DNA from: Bacteroidales bacterium UBA4417
Lineage (GTDB): Bacteria; Bacteroidota; Bacteroidia; Bacteroidales; UBA4417
NCBI GenBank assembly: GCA_002389705.1
Contig: DGQJ01000125.1
Span: 2,645-18,834, forward strand
DNA: 16,190 nt
Direction of reading: 5' to 3'
This document shows positions 1-7,441 of this stretch, one piece after another. Within the stretch, counting starts at the first letter, position 1, and the number at the start of each line of letters is the position of its first letter. The position numbers and the translations under genes are program-made. A model generated the notes under the pieces. It was not told the DNA's origin, made no database searches, and was given only the letters and a program-made list of their open reading frames with translations.

Positions 1-318
1 AGTAAATCGGGTAAAAATTTCAATGTATTGATACTGTTTTCTTTAGCGTTATTAGCCATTGTAATAAATGCAATTGCTTTATTTGCAATTATTACCCGGC
101 TAACCGAAGGATTCACGCCAAACCGTACGGTTGTGCTGGTATCAAATGTGCTGATATTCATAAACCTGGTTCAAATAGCACTTAACTTGCTCCTGGTGTA
201 CATAAAAGGCAAACCGCTGCAGCAGGTTGAAATAGCTGTTGCCAAATACCTGCCTGTTTATTTTGCCTGGACCATAATTGTGATTTTTGTTTTGCCTTTT
301 GTTTTTGGGATGAAGTAG
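1..318 (+). CDS. C-terminal end of a multi-pass inner-membrane protein (DUF4153-like), 5' end outside the window
   Basis: The frame is open to the left edge (it reads SKSGKNFNVL before the first TTG at 28), so this is the last 105 residues of a longer protein, not a 96-residue gene. Three hydrophobic segments are visible: roughly residues 10-30, 45-62 and 84-103. Between the first and second lies the motif RLTEGFTPNR, which I associate with the C-terminal part of DUF4153/permease-prefix-type membrane proteins of unknown function. The C-terminus is an aromatic and valine-rich helix ending FGMK. The tag stop is followed after 35 nt by a strong hairpin terminator, so the gene ends its transcription unit. 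The family assignment rests on recalled motif resemblance only; the membrane topology is clear. Confidence 0.6.
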   Translation, partial: SKSGKNFNVLILFSLALLAIVINAIALFAIITRLTEGFTPNRTVVLVSNVLIFINLVQIALNLLLVYIKGKPLQQVEIAVAKYLPVYFAWTIIVIFVLPFVFGMK

Positions 319-353
319 AAAACGCTGAACGTATAAAGTAGCTCTGCGCTGAG

Positions 354-389
354 AATTGCAACCCGGGAATTTCCCGGGTTGCAATTTTT
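354..389 (+). terminator. Rho-independent terminator after the membrane protein gene
   Basis: Two perfect 16-nt arms (354-369 and 371-386, AATTGCAACCCGGGAA and its complement) flank a single T. The core is CCCGGG, and the right arm runs into a T tract (385-389). In practice the innermost pairs open to form the loop. It sits 35 nt after the stop at 318. The A/T ends make it partly symmetric, but no minus-strand gene ends here, so it most likely serves the plus-strand gene on its left. Confidence 0.75.
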
Positions 390-671
390 GCATAAGTCGG
401 GCGGATCAATCTGGTGGTTGATCTACAATGTTTCATTGGGCATACAACGTATTTTAAAAGCAATGCAGGTGTTTATAAGATCAGATAATATGAATCTATC
501 TGTTCGGGAAGTGGAGACTCGCTTCAGGATTCTGTATCAAACTGAAATCCTGGTTTAAATAAAATCAATGATACAGTGCTTTAGATCATGTTTTAAAGAT
601 AGATGTATAGAATTATTTCGTATATTTACATAAAGATAATTTAAGTTCCATATGCGTTAAAAAAGGCGGAT
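390..671. other. Spacer between terminator and the exported 127-residue protein
   Basis: No coding frame looks convincing here. A small hairpin (GATCAA at 404-409 and TTGATC at 418-423, 8-nt loop) is the only structure I see, with no T tract after it. The last 80 nt before the gene at 672 are very AT-rich and probably contain its promoter. TATATTTA at 621-628 resembles the Bacteroidota -7 consensus TAnnTTTG, but I find no matching TTTG element at the right distance upstream, so I do not call a promoter. Confidence 0.4.
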
Positions 672-1055
672 ATGAAAAAACTTATCTTTCTTTTCGTAGC
701 TGTGGCTTTGATTTTTCTATCAGGTCATTCTGCATTTTCGCAAAATGAAAAATGTATTGGATTTTCTAAAAATGTGATTCAAAATGCCAAAGGCAAAATC
801 CAGCGGGAGGGAATTGATGCAAATGGCAATTATTGTATTAAAGCTGAATTCCCGGCAACACTTGAACTGGAGGCGTTAAAAAATATCTGCGACACAACGG
901 TAAAAGCAAAAAGCGTTTCGTTCAACTGGAGGATAAATTACGATAAAAACCCGGAGAAGGAATATAAAATAAATGGCAGTAATTTGCTGGTCACCATTTA
1001 CTTTAACGACAAATTCCTTTTTTTCGAGTTTCCAGTTGATAAAAAACCGAAATAA
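672..1055 (+). CDS. Exported small protein of unknown function
   Basis: 127 residues. It starts MKKLIFLFVAVALIF with a classical Sec signal peptide: lysines, a hydrophobic core and likely cleavage after AFSQ near residue 24. No lipobox cysteine is present, so the mature protein of about 103 residues should be periplasmic or secreted. It has two cysteines early in the mature part (C28 and C55) and a third at 93, and the second half alternates charged and aromatic residues as in a small beta-rich domain. I do not recognise a family. The ATG is preceded by a purine-rich stretch (aaaaaggcgg) that can act as ribosome binding site. It stands alone, separated from its neighbours by about 180-350 nt, so the context gives no hint of its job. 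Confidence 0.6.
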   Translation: MKKLIFLFVAVALIFLSGHSAFSQNEKCIGFSKNVIQNAKGKIQREGIDANGNYCIKAEFPATLELEALKNICDTTVKAKSVSFNWRINYDKNPEKEYKINGSNLLVTIYFNDKFLFFEFPVDKKPK

Positions 1056-1238
1056 AGGCAACTGAATTACAAGTTCATGATAATCCCAAATTGAATACAG
1101 GATAATAAATGTTTCAGGATTCACATCGACAATATTTCCCGGGATAATGTTCAGGCAATTTGCAAGTCATATCCGGTTGCATCGCCCGGCACCAGGTTAT
1201 TTGTAAAGGTAAAACGGTTCATATTTAATTAAGTAAGC

Positions 1239-1685
1239 ATGACTGCCCAGATATCTGAAATACTTTATTTTGAAAACGAAAGGTACCATATCGACGGGTA
1301 TCCCCTGAATCAATATCCTTACCTGCCACAAGTAAGAGATTATCAATCTGCAATTTCAGTATGCTGGTGGGGGTATACAGGCACCTGGGAGGTTATTAAA
1401 AATAAACTATTCCTGGTCAGGCTGAGTGGGCAAGGCGATTTTACAATGGAGAAGCTTTTCCCCGGGAAAGGCAAGGTGTTTGCCTATTGGTTTACCGGCG
1501 AAATAAGGCTGCCGGTCAGGGAGTTAAATAATTATAACCGTTCCGGATACACATCCGGTTTTTTAAAAAACATCTTTCTCGACTTTGAAGGAGGTGTACT
1601 GGTGAAAAAGCACACTGCTTTAGATAAATGTAACATTATTCATAATTTCGGGGAGCTCAGTATATCCGGCAATCAACTCAACTAG
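1239..1685 (+). CDS. Cytosolic protein of unknown function with a WGYTGTWEV motif
   Basis: 148 residues, no signal peptide or membrane segment. The protein opens MTAQISEILYFENERYHIDG and has a central aromatic motif, CWWGYTGTWEVIKNKLFLV, followed by FPGKGKVFAYWFTGEIRLP. I recall similar small hypothetical proteins scattered in many bacteria with the same order: a 'YF' start, a W-x-GY-x-x-TWE core, LFPG, then WF(T/S)GE-hr-P. They have no assigned function to my knowledge. The length agrees with that group, so the gene looks intact. It is separated from the preceding gene by 183 nt, lies convergent to the DUF421 gene, and shows no operon partner. Function cannot be inferred from the context. 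Confidence 0.6.
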   Translation: MTAQISEILYFENERYHIDGYPLNQYPYLPQVRDYQSAISVCWWGYTGTWEVIKNKLFLVRLSGQGDFTMEKLFPGKGKVFAYWFTGEIRLPVRELNNYNRSGYTSGFLKNIFLDFEGGVLVKKHTALDKCNIIHNFGELSISGNQLN

Positions 1686-2180
1686 CCACTCCTGAGCATT
1701 GGGAAAACCAACCGGCTATTGGAATGAACAATTGTGAGGAAATTCAAAAAAAACGTAATTGGGAGCCTGTTTAGAAGCATCATGTTTATCTTCTTTATCT
1801 TACGGAGGAGCTTTGGGGAGAGGCGGGGAGACAACTAAAATAGAAAGCTGAGCCTTTACTACAGTTCAGGATACTCCAGTCTTCTTACTTTACTCAGCTT
1901 GTTATACATTTCTAAAAAAATATATAGCCTCATGCCCTGAGCCTGAAAAACAGGATGGTGCTTTATTTTATATTTGCTACAGCCCGGGAAAAAGCAAATT
2001 CAAGCATTGCTTTTCTGAATGGGCTGGATGAATGGGCGATTAAAATATTGAAAGAACTTAAGAAAGAATATGATCTGAAGAATACCGTTTTAAACATTCA
2101 TTAAAACGTTAAGGGACAAAACTCCTCAGATGAGCTCATGTGTTGATAAATCTATCTTATGCAAAATTATTTTGTATAGA
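1686..2180. other. 495-nt spacer between convergent genes, with a possible remnant ORF
   Basis: There is no confident gene. Three things are visible. An inverted repeat AAGCTGAG/CTCAGCTT (1845-1852, 1893-1900) encloses a 40-nt loop. A 49-codon open frame lies at 1955-2104 (+). A hairpin CGTTTTAA/TTAAAACG (2086-2093, 2101-2108; 7-nt loop) overlaps the end of that frame. The hairpin has no T tract on either side, so it is a weak terminator candidate at best, although the place between two convergent genes is where one is expected. Confidence 0.4.
1955..2104 (+). CDS. Possible 49-residue ORF or gene remnant
   Basis: The frame begins ATG GTG CTT and reads MVLYFIFATAREKANSS, then a lysine/leucine-rich helix (WAIKILKELKKEYDL) and ends NTVLNIH. 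The composition (amphipathic helix, balanced charges) looks like real protein rather than random frame. The frame is open only nine codons further upstream, to a tag at 1925, and has no strong ribosome binding site. It may be the tail of a decayed gene. I recognise no family. Confidence 0.25.
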   Translation: MVLYFIFATAREKANSSIAFLNGLDEWAIKILKELKKEYDLKNTVLNIH

Positions 2181-2732
2181 TCAGTTCTGTTTGGTTAGTG
2201 TTTTGTGTACCCGGCGTTTTTTCACTGTTTTTTTATGGTATTGGTCAGAGAGTACACTAATATTACCATCCACCTCCAAAACCGCCAGATCAACTTCGGC
2301 AATGGACTCCACGCCATGTTCGCGCACAGCTTCCATCAGTTCAGCCGTTGTAATTTTGGCTTTTTCGAGGTGAGACTCAAGAATTTTACCTTTATAAATA
2401 AGCATGGTTGCATCGCCCTGAACGATTTTGCCAAATCCAGGGAAACGATATTGGAAATATTTTAATACATAATTTACGATGAAAAGCGTTGATGCCGCAA
2501 CTAATCCCCCGCCCAGAGATGTATCGGGGCCAACCATCGCATTTTGAACTGCATTACTGATAAGCAGGATAAAAACCAGATCGACGACCGAAAGTTGTGC
2601 CAACTCTTTCTTTCCGAATATTCGTAATGCAACCACGATAAAAAGGTACACGGCAATGGTACTGATTACTATGCTTGTATAATTGTTGTGAAGTAATCCG
2701 TTCATAACTGTTTTTTTAAGGTAAATGTACAT
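2181..2732 (-). CDS. DUF421/YetF-family membrane protein
   Basis: 183 residues. There are three hydrophobic segments (about residues 18-37, 47-66 and 72-92) with the family-typical stretch RIFGKKELAQLSVVDLV between the first two and NAVQNAMVGPDTSLGGG after the second. The soluble C-terminal YetF domain follows, with LIYKGKI, ITTAELMEAVREHG and AVLEVDGNISV. The family is widespread; members are inner-membrane proteins of unclear function, sometimes tied to spore or envelope stress in Bacillus. The length is normal for the shorter Bacteroidota version. Two starts are possible: the ATG at 2730-2732, or the ATG at 2703-2705 (MNGLLHNNY), which leaves a more usual short N-terminus before the first helix and has an A-rich leader. 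The last 20 residues are very basic. It is a monocistronic gene converging on the 148-residue protein. Confidence 0.85.
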   Translation of the reverse strand: MYIYLKKTVMNGLLHNNYTSIVISTIAVYLFIVVALRIFGKKELAQLSVVDLVFILLISNAVQNAMVGPDTSLGGGLVAASTLFIVNYVLKYFQYRFPGFGKIVQGDATMLIYKGKILESHLEKAKITTAELMEAVREHGVESIAEVDLAVLEVDGNISVLSDQYHKKTVKKRRVHKTLTKQN

Positions 2733-2874
2733 GTTTTATGAAATCCTAGAATTGGATGATTCAAATTGTGCTAATATATGAAACCGGGTTTACTTGATTT
2801 CTGATTTGAGTGTAAATGTGTTTGCAGGCAAAAAATTACGATTTCTCGAGATTAGCTGTGGTAAAAGCACAATG

Positions 2875-3075
2875 TTATACCCATTTATCCTTGGCTTTAG
2901 CCGCTTCAATGGTTTGCCATTGCATATTTGCCGTGCAATCGCAGCCACCTTTTTTGGGGATAATATGGTCGACCACATAACCCGGCCAACCGTTTGGGAA
3001 ACCGGTTAACCGCATAAATTCACGTTTGGCCTTTTCTTTGCAGATAATTTTACCATTTTTATCACTACTGTCCGG
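2875..3075 (-). pseudogene. 5'-truncated HNH endonuclease gene
   Basis: The minus strand, read from 3075 to the taa at 2875-2877, encodes 66 residues bounded by a taa at 3076-3078 and without a start codon at its beginning. It contains KREFMRLTGFPNGWPGYVVD, then HIIPKKGGCDCTANMQWQT and ends AKAKDKW-V. This is the conserved core and C-terminus of a common small HNH nuclease family (GYV(V/I)DHI-P-K-GG-D-P-SNMQWQT--EAKAKD). The D-H pair, the GG and the Asn of NMQW are all present. The normal N-terminal part (usually a leader of several tens of residues) is missing. An internal ATG at the FMRLTG methionine would give a product of only about 50 residues. I read it as a decayed or truncated gene; the frames predicted over it on either strand are shadows. 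Confidence 0.7.
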
Positions 3076-3078
3076 TTA

Positions 3079-3371
3079 AGAATAAATTGATTTGCTGTAC
3101 TCCCTGCTAATTAAGGGTTTTAGTTAGTTCTTTGATTTTTCAATTTGAAAAATGTCTTGGCGATCTTCGCAACTTAATTCAAACGGATTCTTCTAAACAA
3201 CTGACATTGTTTGATTTATAGCCTGACAATAGTGATTTTGATCCATTCTTATTGATTTAGTTAAATAAAAATGACTGATTCTCTAATGTAAAAAGCATTC
3301 TTTTTTATCTTCAAAATCAATTGATGGTAAGGTGAACCTTACAGAAACTTTAAAAAGTAGAAAGTGTATTT
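3079..3371. other. Spacer downstream of the PUL's last gene
   Basis: AT-rich, no gene seen. It contains a perfect 7-bp hairpin with a 2-nt loop (GTAAGGT 3327-3333, ACCTTAC 3336-3342), about 30 nt past the stop of the MFS gene on the minus strand. No T tract follows immediately on the minus strand, so it may protect or end the PUL transcript but does not look like a classical intrinsic terminator. Confidence 0.4.
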
Positions 3372-4547
3372 CTATACAATTCTTGGTTTAATGGCAAACG
3401 CACAAAACAGCAAATATGAAGCGCTAAGAAGGATTATCAGTAAAGAGCCAACCTGTGAGCCAAGAATGTCTGAAGTCAGACCCATAATAAACGGAATAAC
3501 AGCTCCGCCAAAAACTCCGGTAATCATTAAACCTGAAATTTCATTGGCTTTATCAGGTTTTGACTGAAGTGCCATTGAAAAAATAATGGAAAAAACATTT
3601 GCTATAGCCAAACCGATAATGGCGAAAAGTGCAAAAACAGCAATTTTGTCTGCCATAAAGATCAGCGCTATCAATGCTAAAACGGCTGCAACAGTAATGA
3701 TTTTGAAAATTTTTACAGGAGAAAACTTCACCAGCAATATTGCACCAATAAAGGCTCCTGCAGTACGAAACGCAAAGTACATGCTTGGTCCGTAGCCTGC
3801 GTCAATTGAGTTCATACCGAACCGCTCCATCAGGATTTTAGGTGCTGCTGTATTTAAACCAACATCAACACCTACAACAAATACAATTCCTAGGAATAAG
3901 AGTAAAATAGTTTTGTCTTTTAAAATGCCAAATACATTACCAAATGAACTCGCTTTGCCTGTAACAGGTTCTTCCGGTGTTGGGATAGCTATCAGCCAAA
4001 GCGTGGATATCAGTGTAATGACTGCATAAATCGGGAAGATGTATTGCCAGTTGCCCAACATTGAAGCGGCAAAAGCAGCTATAAATGGACCGCAAAATGA
4101 AGAAATAGCTTTCACAAATTGACCGGCAGTAAGACTTGAAGTCAGTTTATCTCCTTTTACTACGTTGGATAACAATGGATTGAGAGAAACCTGCAAAATG
4201 GTATTTGCAATTCCCAGCAAAGCAAAAGCCAGAAGTGACATCCCAAATGTATACTGAATAAGTGGGATAAACATGGCCACAATTGTGATGGCATTACTCA
4301 GGAGCACTGTCTTTTTACGGCCAATTTTGTTCATCAAAATTCCGGTTGGAACCGAGAAAATCAGGAACATAGAAAATAATGCCACAGGAATAAGATTTGA
4401 AAGCGTATCACGGAATTCAGGGCTGTAATTTCCTAATAAATCTTCTTTAACATGCATGGCTGTGATTCCTACAACATCACAGAATCCCATGATGAAAAAC
4501 CCAAAGAGAACAGGCAGTATTTTTGCGATTGAATTTTCTTGTTTCAT
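3372..4547 (-). CDS. MFS sugar transporter (FucP/GluP-type hexose:H+ symporter family)
   Basis: 391 residues, almost entirely hydrophobic, with about 12 membrane helices in two halves joined by a loop near residues 193-210. The start is GFFIMGFCDVVGITAMHVKE in helix 1. The MFS motif A appears as GILMNKIGRKKTVLL (about residues 68-82). No signal peptide is needed, and the start ATG is unambiguous. The length and overall pattern fit the fucose/galactose/glucose-H+ symporter branch common in Bacteroidota PULs. The gene lies 27 nt downstream of the ROK kinase and is the last gene of the PUL. The expected job is import of the released monosaccharide, most likely mannose, across the inner membrane for phosphorylation by the neighbouring kinase. 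Substrate assignment is by context only. Confidence 0.82.
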   Translation of the reverse strand: MKQENSIAKILPVLFGFFIMGFCDVVGITAMHVKEDLLGNYSPEFRDTLSNLIPVALFSMFLIFSVPTGILMNKIGRKKTVLLSNAITIVAMFIPLIQYTFGMSLLAFALLGIANTILQVSLNPLLSNVVKGDKLTSSLTAGQFVKAISSFCGPFIAAFAASMLGNWQYIFPIYAVITLISTLWLIAIPTPEEPVTGKASSFGNVFGILKDKTILLLFLGIVFVVGVDVGLNTAAPKILMERFGMNSIDAGYGPSMYFAFRTAGAFIGAILLVKFSPVKIFKIITVAAVLALIALIFMADKIAVFALFAIIGLAIANVFSIIFSMALQSKPDKANEISGLMITGVFGGAVIPFIMGLTSDILGSQVGSLLIILLSASYLLFCAFAIKPRIV

Positions 4548-4574
4548 TTCAAATGTCGGGTTAAGTTGTGCTAA

Positions 4575-5684
4575 TTATCTGGATTCTTCTACATCAAGCT
4601 CATGAAGTGCAAAAGCATAAGCGCCTAACGCAATGGCTTTGCTTGCTCCAAGTTTTGAAACAGCAATTCCGATACGTTTATCTGAACTGTAATTGACCAT
4701 TTTACTGGTCCCTGGTATGGCAATTTGTGTTGAGCTGCCTTCGATAAAGGCAATCATTTCCTCCGCATCATCAAGATTGAAGGCTTTCATTTGTAGCCGG
4801 GGAAAAGATTCTCCTGTTAGTTTTCCAATAGTTCCATTGAGTTCACTCATTAAAGCAGGCATAAAGAGGCTGGATGCACCGGTTAATCCGCCGCCAATAA
4901 CTACCAAACCATCAACTATTGTAATAGCATGAGCTACTGTGTCGCCGGCTTCTTCACCCATTTCGGCAAAGGTTTTTAGGGCAGCCTCCTTATTACCGGG
5001 TTTTGTGCCTTCAGCGATATCGTAAATATCTTTCGGTGAGAAATCGGATTTGGAATCGCCCGAGAACTCAGCATACATCCGCTTAACTGCAGATACGCCA
5101 ACTCCCTCTTCGGTGATGCAATGCCGGTGTTTTTTATGACGGAATACCCAAATATCGCCACCCGAACCATTGTCGCCCAGGTGTAATTTCCCATCGGTAA
5201 CAACTCCGGCCCCAAAGCCAGTGCCCATGGTTATTCCGAGCAGGTTTTTATATTGCTTTGTACTTCCGGCTTGTGCCAGCAAGCGGTTGATTTCAGGCAA
5301 AGTCCCGCCGATAGCTTCACCGTAAGTAAAAAGATTGCCGTCGTTATTAATAAAAACAGGAATGCCGAATTTTTCTTTTAGAAATGGCCCCAGGGCAACT
5401 CCACCGCTGAAGGCCTTTAGGTTTGGTAAATCCCCTATAACGCCATTCACATAATCAGCAGGTCCGGGGAAAGCAAAACTTATAGCTGCCGGTGATTCAG
5501 GCAATAAATCTTTAATCCTCCGGAAACCACTTTCAATCGTTTCGAGGCAGAGGGCCAAATCGTTGGCATTCGAAGGCAAATGTAACGGACTAATAATTTC
5601 TTCGTTGGCTTGCATGGCAGAGAACACGAAGTTTGTTCCGCCCGCATCCAATGTCATTACAATGCGTTTATCAAATTGGTACAT
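4575..5684 (-). CDS. ROK-family sugar kinase (probable manno- or hexokinase)
   Basis: 369 residues from the ATG at 5682-5684; a TTG four codons upstream (5696) would also be in frame but is less likely. ROK fold signatures: phosphate loop LDAGGTNFVF (residues 12-21), FAFPGPAD (about 70-77), catalytic Asp in FINNDGN (D115), GITMGTGFGAG (150-160) and the adenosine-binding VVIGGGLTGAS (261-271). The usual ROK Glu-x-Gly-His plus CxCGxxGCxE zinc motif is absent. In its place the sequence reads GGDIWVFRHKKHRHCITEEG, with a His-rich stretch and one Cys. The C-terminal part carries an extra stretch (about 305-345). The gene is followed closely by the hexose carrier, so cytosolic phosphorylation of imported mannose (or glucose) is the likely role. 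Family membership is firm; the substrate is inferred from the mannan-degrading neighbours. Confidence 0.85.
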   Translation of the reverse strand: MYQFDKRIVMTLDAGGTNFVFSAMQANEEIISPLHLPSNANDLALCLETIESGFRRIKDLLPESPAAISFAFPGPADYVNGVIGDLPNLKAFSGGVALGPFLKEKFGIPVFINNDGNLFTYGEAIGGTLPEINRLLAQAGSTKQYKNLLGITMGTGFGAGVVTDGKLHLGDNGSGGDIWVFRHKKHRHCITEEGVGVSAVKRMYAEFSGDSKSDFSPKDIYDIAEGTKPGNKEAALKTFAEMGEEAGDTVAHAITIVDGLVVIGGGLTGASSLFMPALMSELNGTIGKLTGESFPRLQMKAFNLDDAEEMIAFIEGSSTQIAIPGTSKMVNYSSDKRIGIAVSKLGASKAIALGAYAFALHELDVEESR

Positions 5685-5720
5685 TATGAGGCTCAAAAAT
5701 TGAGGACAAAGAAAGAAACT

Positions 5721-5766
5721 GGAGAATCAGTCCTTTCAGGTTTAAATCCGTAAGAAATGATTCTCC
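5721..5766 (-). terminator. Hairpin after the LamG gene, possible attenuator or processing site
   Basis: Perfect 9-bp arms (5721-5729 GGAGAATCA, 5758-5766 TGATTCTCC) enclose a 28-nt loop. It begins 18 nt after the LamG stop on the minus strand and is followed there by a T/C-rich stretch (agtttctttctttg). It may reduce or process the transcript between the polysaccharide-degrading genes and the kinase/transporter pair. The long loop and imperfect T tract make a full terminator uncertain. Confidence 0.35.
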
Positions 5767-5784
5767 CTTCTCCCATAGGTCATA

Positions 5785-7398
5785 CTATTTTACGAAAATT
5801 TTCTTAACTGCTTTAAGTCCGGTTTCATTCTGGTAGCTCAAAATATAAATGCCGCTGGTAAGGTTAGTTGATTTTTCGATGGTTTCGCCGGCGTTCACCT
5901 TTGTAGTCAGAACTTTACTTCCTGTTGCATTGTAAACTGAAACCGTAAAGCTACTTGTGGACTCATTCTGGATTTTTATACCTGAATTTGTTGCATAAAC
6001 ATTAAATCTGGAAGGAGTGCTGTTCTCAATACCAACATTAAATCCAAACCATTGAACATCGGTTCCAATTGCACCCGGATAAGTACCCTTTACTTCAGCT
6101 AATGTGGTTGCATCCAGCACCGTATTATTCCATGCTGCCAGCAGATTGGCTTCGGTACCTGTTACATACACGTTTGCATTATCCCGTATTTCCTGTTTGG
6201 TTTTAGCTACTGACCACATGCGAACATAACCTAATTTGCCATTTAATCCACGACCTTTCCACATAGATCCTTCACCCATGATCAGATTCTGAGTTGATAC
6301 ACCTATAGCAGCCGGACTTGCCAATGAAGCTACTTCCAAACCATTTACATACAATTTCATGGCAGCAGCACTGTATGTAGCAGCCACATGATACCAGGTA
6401 TCCAATAATGTGGTATTTGGTGATCCGATTTCGGGCCATGACCCGTTTGCTCCAACAGTAAAATCAATTTTATCTCCATTCAACCTGAGTGAGAAACCTT
6501 GCTCATCACCTGCGGCTGGTGAACCTTCGGATGATAAAATGTATCCTCCGGCTAATGTAGAATAATTCACAAGTGCTTCAACCGTAAACTCAGATGGAGA
6601 TGTAATTGCAGCAACATTACCCAGATCAACAAGGCTATTAGCCTTTGTGCCATCAAATATCAAACCGCTAACAGGAGCAATAACAGTGATTTCGTTTTCA
6701 ACTTCCGGAACAAACCAGGCTACGTCTGCAGGTTTTGTCAGTGAGTGATTCCCGGTTGCATCAGCGATAGTAGAACCTGTGCCTTCATTCATTTTCCAGT
6801 TGGCAATTAATCCTGCTTCGGTACCAACAAGTGAAGCTGACATATTTGAAGATATTTCAGAAGCAGTGCGAACTACATTCCAAAAACGAAGATCTCCCAT
6901 CTTTCCTGTAAATCTCCTGTCTTTCCACATGGAGCCTTCTCCGATAGAGAGATTCTGAGTAGAAATAACCATTGGAGTTGCAACAGTTGTTGTGGCATCC
7001 TGAACTCCGTTTATATACAATTTCATTTCGGTTCCTGAATAAGTTACAGCAAGGTGAAACCAGGTATTTAAAGGAATGTCATTTGTGCTTACTAAAGACG
7101 GCCATGCACCATTGGCGCCAAGTACAAACTCAATTTTTGCACCGGAAGTACGTACGCTGAATCCTTGAGCACCATTTGTTCCGTCCCAGCCTTCGTTGCT
7201 GATTACATATCCGCCACTTGTGCTTTGGTAGTATACCCATGCTTCAATAGTAAACTGAGATGGAGCAAAGGCAGCTTTATTTCCACAATCAATATAGCTT
7301 GTGGAAACTCCTGAAAACTGAAGCCCTGTTGTAGGAGCAGCAGCTACAAACATCGCGCTGAAAAGCGATACGACTAATAAAGAGTAGAGTTTTTTCAT
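5785..7398 (-). CDS. Secreted double LamG (concanavalin A-like) protein with T9SS sorting domain
   Basis: 537 residues. The signal peptide MKKLYSLLVVSLFSAMFVAAA is cleaved near residue 21. Two homologous LamG/jelly-roll domains follow (about 24-205 and 243-425), sharing FTIEAWVYYQS/FTVEALVNYST, GGYI(I/L)S-EG, the W-H-A-TYS-MKLY-NG block and the (I/M)GEGSMWK block. A linker leads to a C-terminal domain (about 456-537) with SVYNATGSKVL, GIYILSY and the final VKKIFVK, which matches type A T9SS sorting domains that are removed during export and cell-surface attachment. No catalytic residues are recognisable. It is likely a surface or released glycan-binding protein, though LamG domains can also bind protein. 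It lies 43 nt downstream of the GH92 gene, suggesting that it helps capture mannan. The T9SS call implies that the organism has that machinery, which is not in this window. Confidence 0.85.
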   Translation of the reverse strand: MKKLYSLLVVSLFSAMFVAAAPTTGLQFSGVSTSYIDCGNKAAFAPSQFTIEAWVYYQSTSGGYVISNEGWDGTNGAQGFSVRTSGAKIEFVLGANGAWPSLVSTNDIPLNTWFHLAVTYSGTEMKLYINGVQDATTTVATPMVISTQNLSIGEGSMWKDRRFTGKMGDLRFWNVVRTASEISSNMSASLVGTEAGLIANWKMNEGTGSTIADATGNHSLTKPADVAWFVPEVENEITVIAPVSGLIFDGTKANSLVDLGNVAAITSPSEFTVEALVNYSTLAGGYILSSEGSPAAGDEQGFSLRLNGDKIDFTVGANGSWPEIGSPNTTLLDTWYHVAATYSAAAMKLYVNGLEVASLASPAAIGVSTQNLIMGEGSMWKGRGLNGKLGYVRMWSVAKTKQEIRDNANVYVTGTEANLLAAWNNTVLDATTLAEVKGTYPGAIGTDVQWFGFNVGIENSTPSRFNVYATNSGIKIQNESTSSFTVSVYNATGSKVLTTKVNAGETIEKSTNLTSGIYILSYQNETGLKAVKKIFVK

Positions 7399-7441
7399 TG
7401 GGGTTGTTTTTAGAGATTAGTGACTATTTGTGAGAACGGAA

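Noticed and set aside
876..1124. Minus-strand frame opposite the exported 127-residue protein
   Set aside because: It is antisense to a gene with a good signal peptide, and its own N-terminal part has no recognisable features. A short peptide-like stretch upstream of it on the minus strand (about 1160-1225) is interrupted by a stop.
2140..2465. Plus-strand frames over the DUF421 gene
   Set aside because: They are shadows of a clear minus-strand membrane protein and show low-complexity Ser/Thr or Phe/His-rich translations.
2790..3009. Frames on both strands over the HNH remnant (2794-3009 plus, 2790-2978 minus)
   Set aside because: They use other frames than the HNH-coding one and lack recognisable motifs.
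3327..3342. Short hairpin after the MFS gene as a PUL terminator
   Set aside because: The stem is only 7 bp and no T tract follows on the minus strand, so it is kept only as a note in the spacer.
5685..5696. TTG start for the ROK kinase, adding four residues
   Set aside because: An ATG four codons downstream places the phosphate loop at the usual distance from the N-terminus; TTG starts are rarer.
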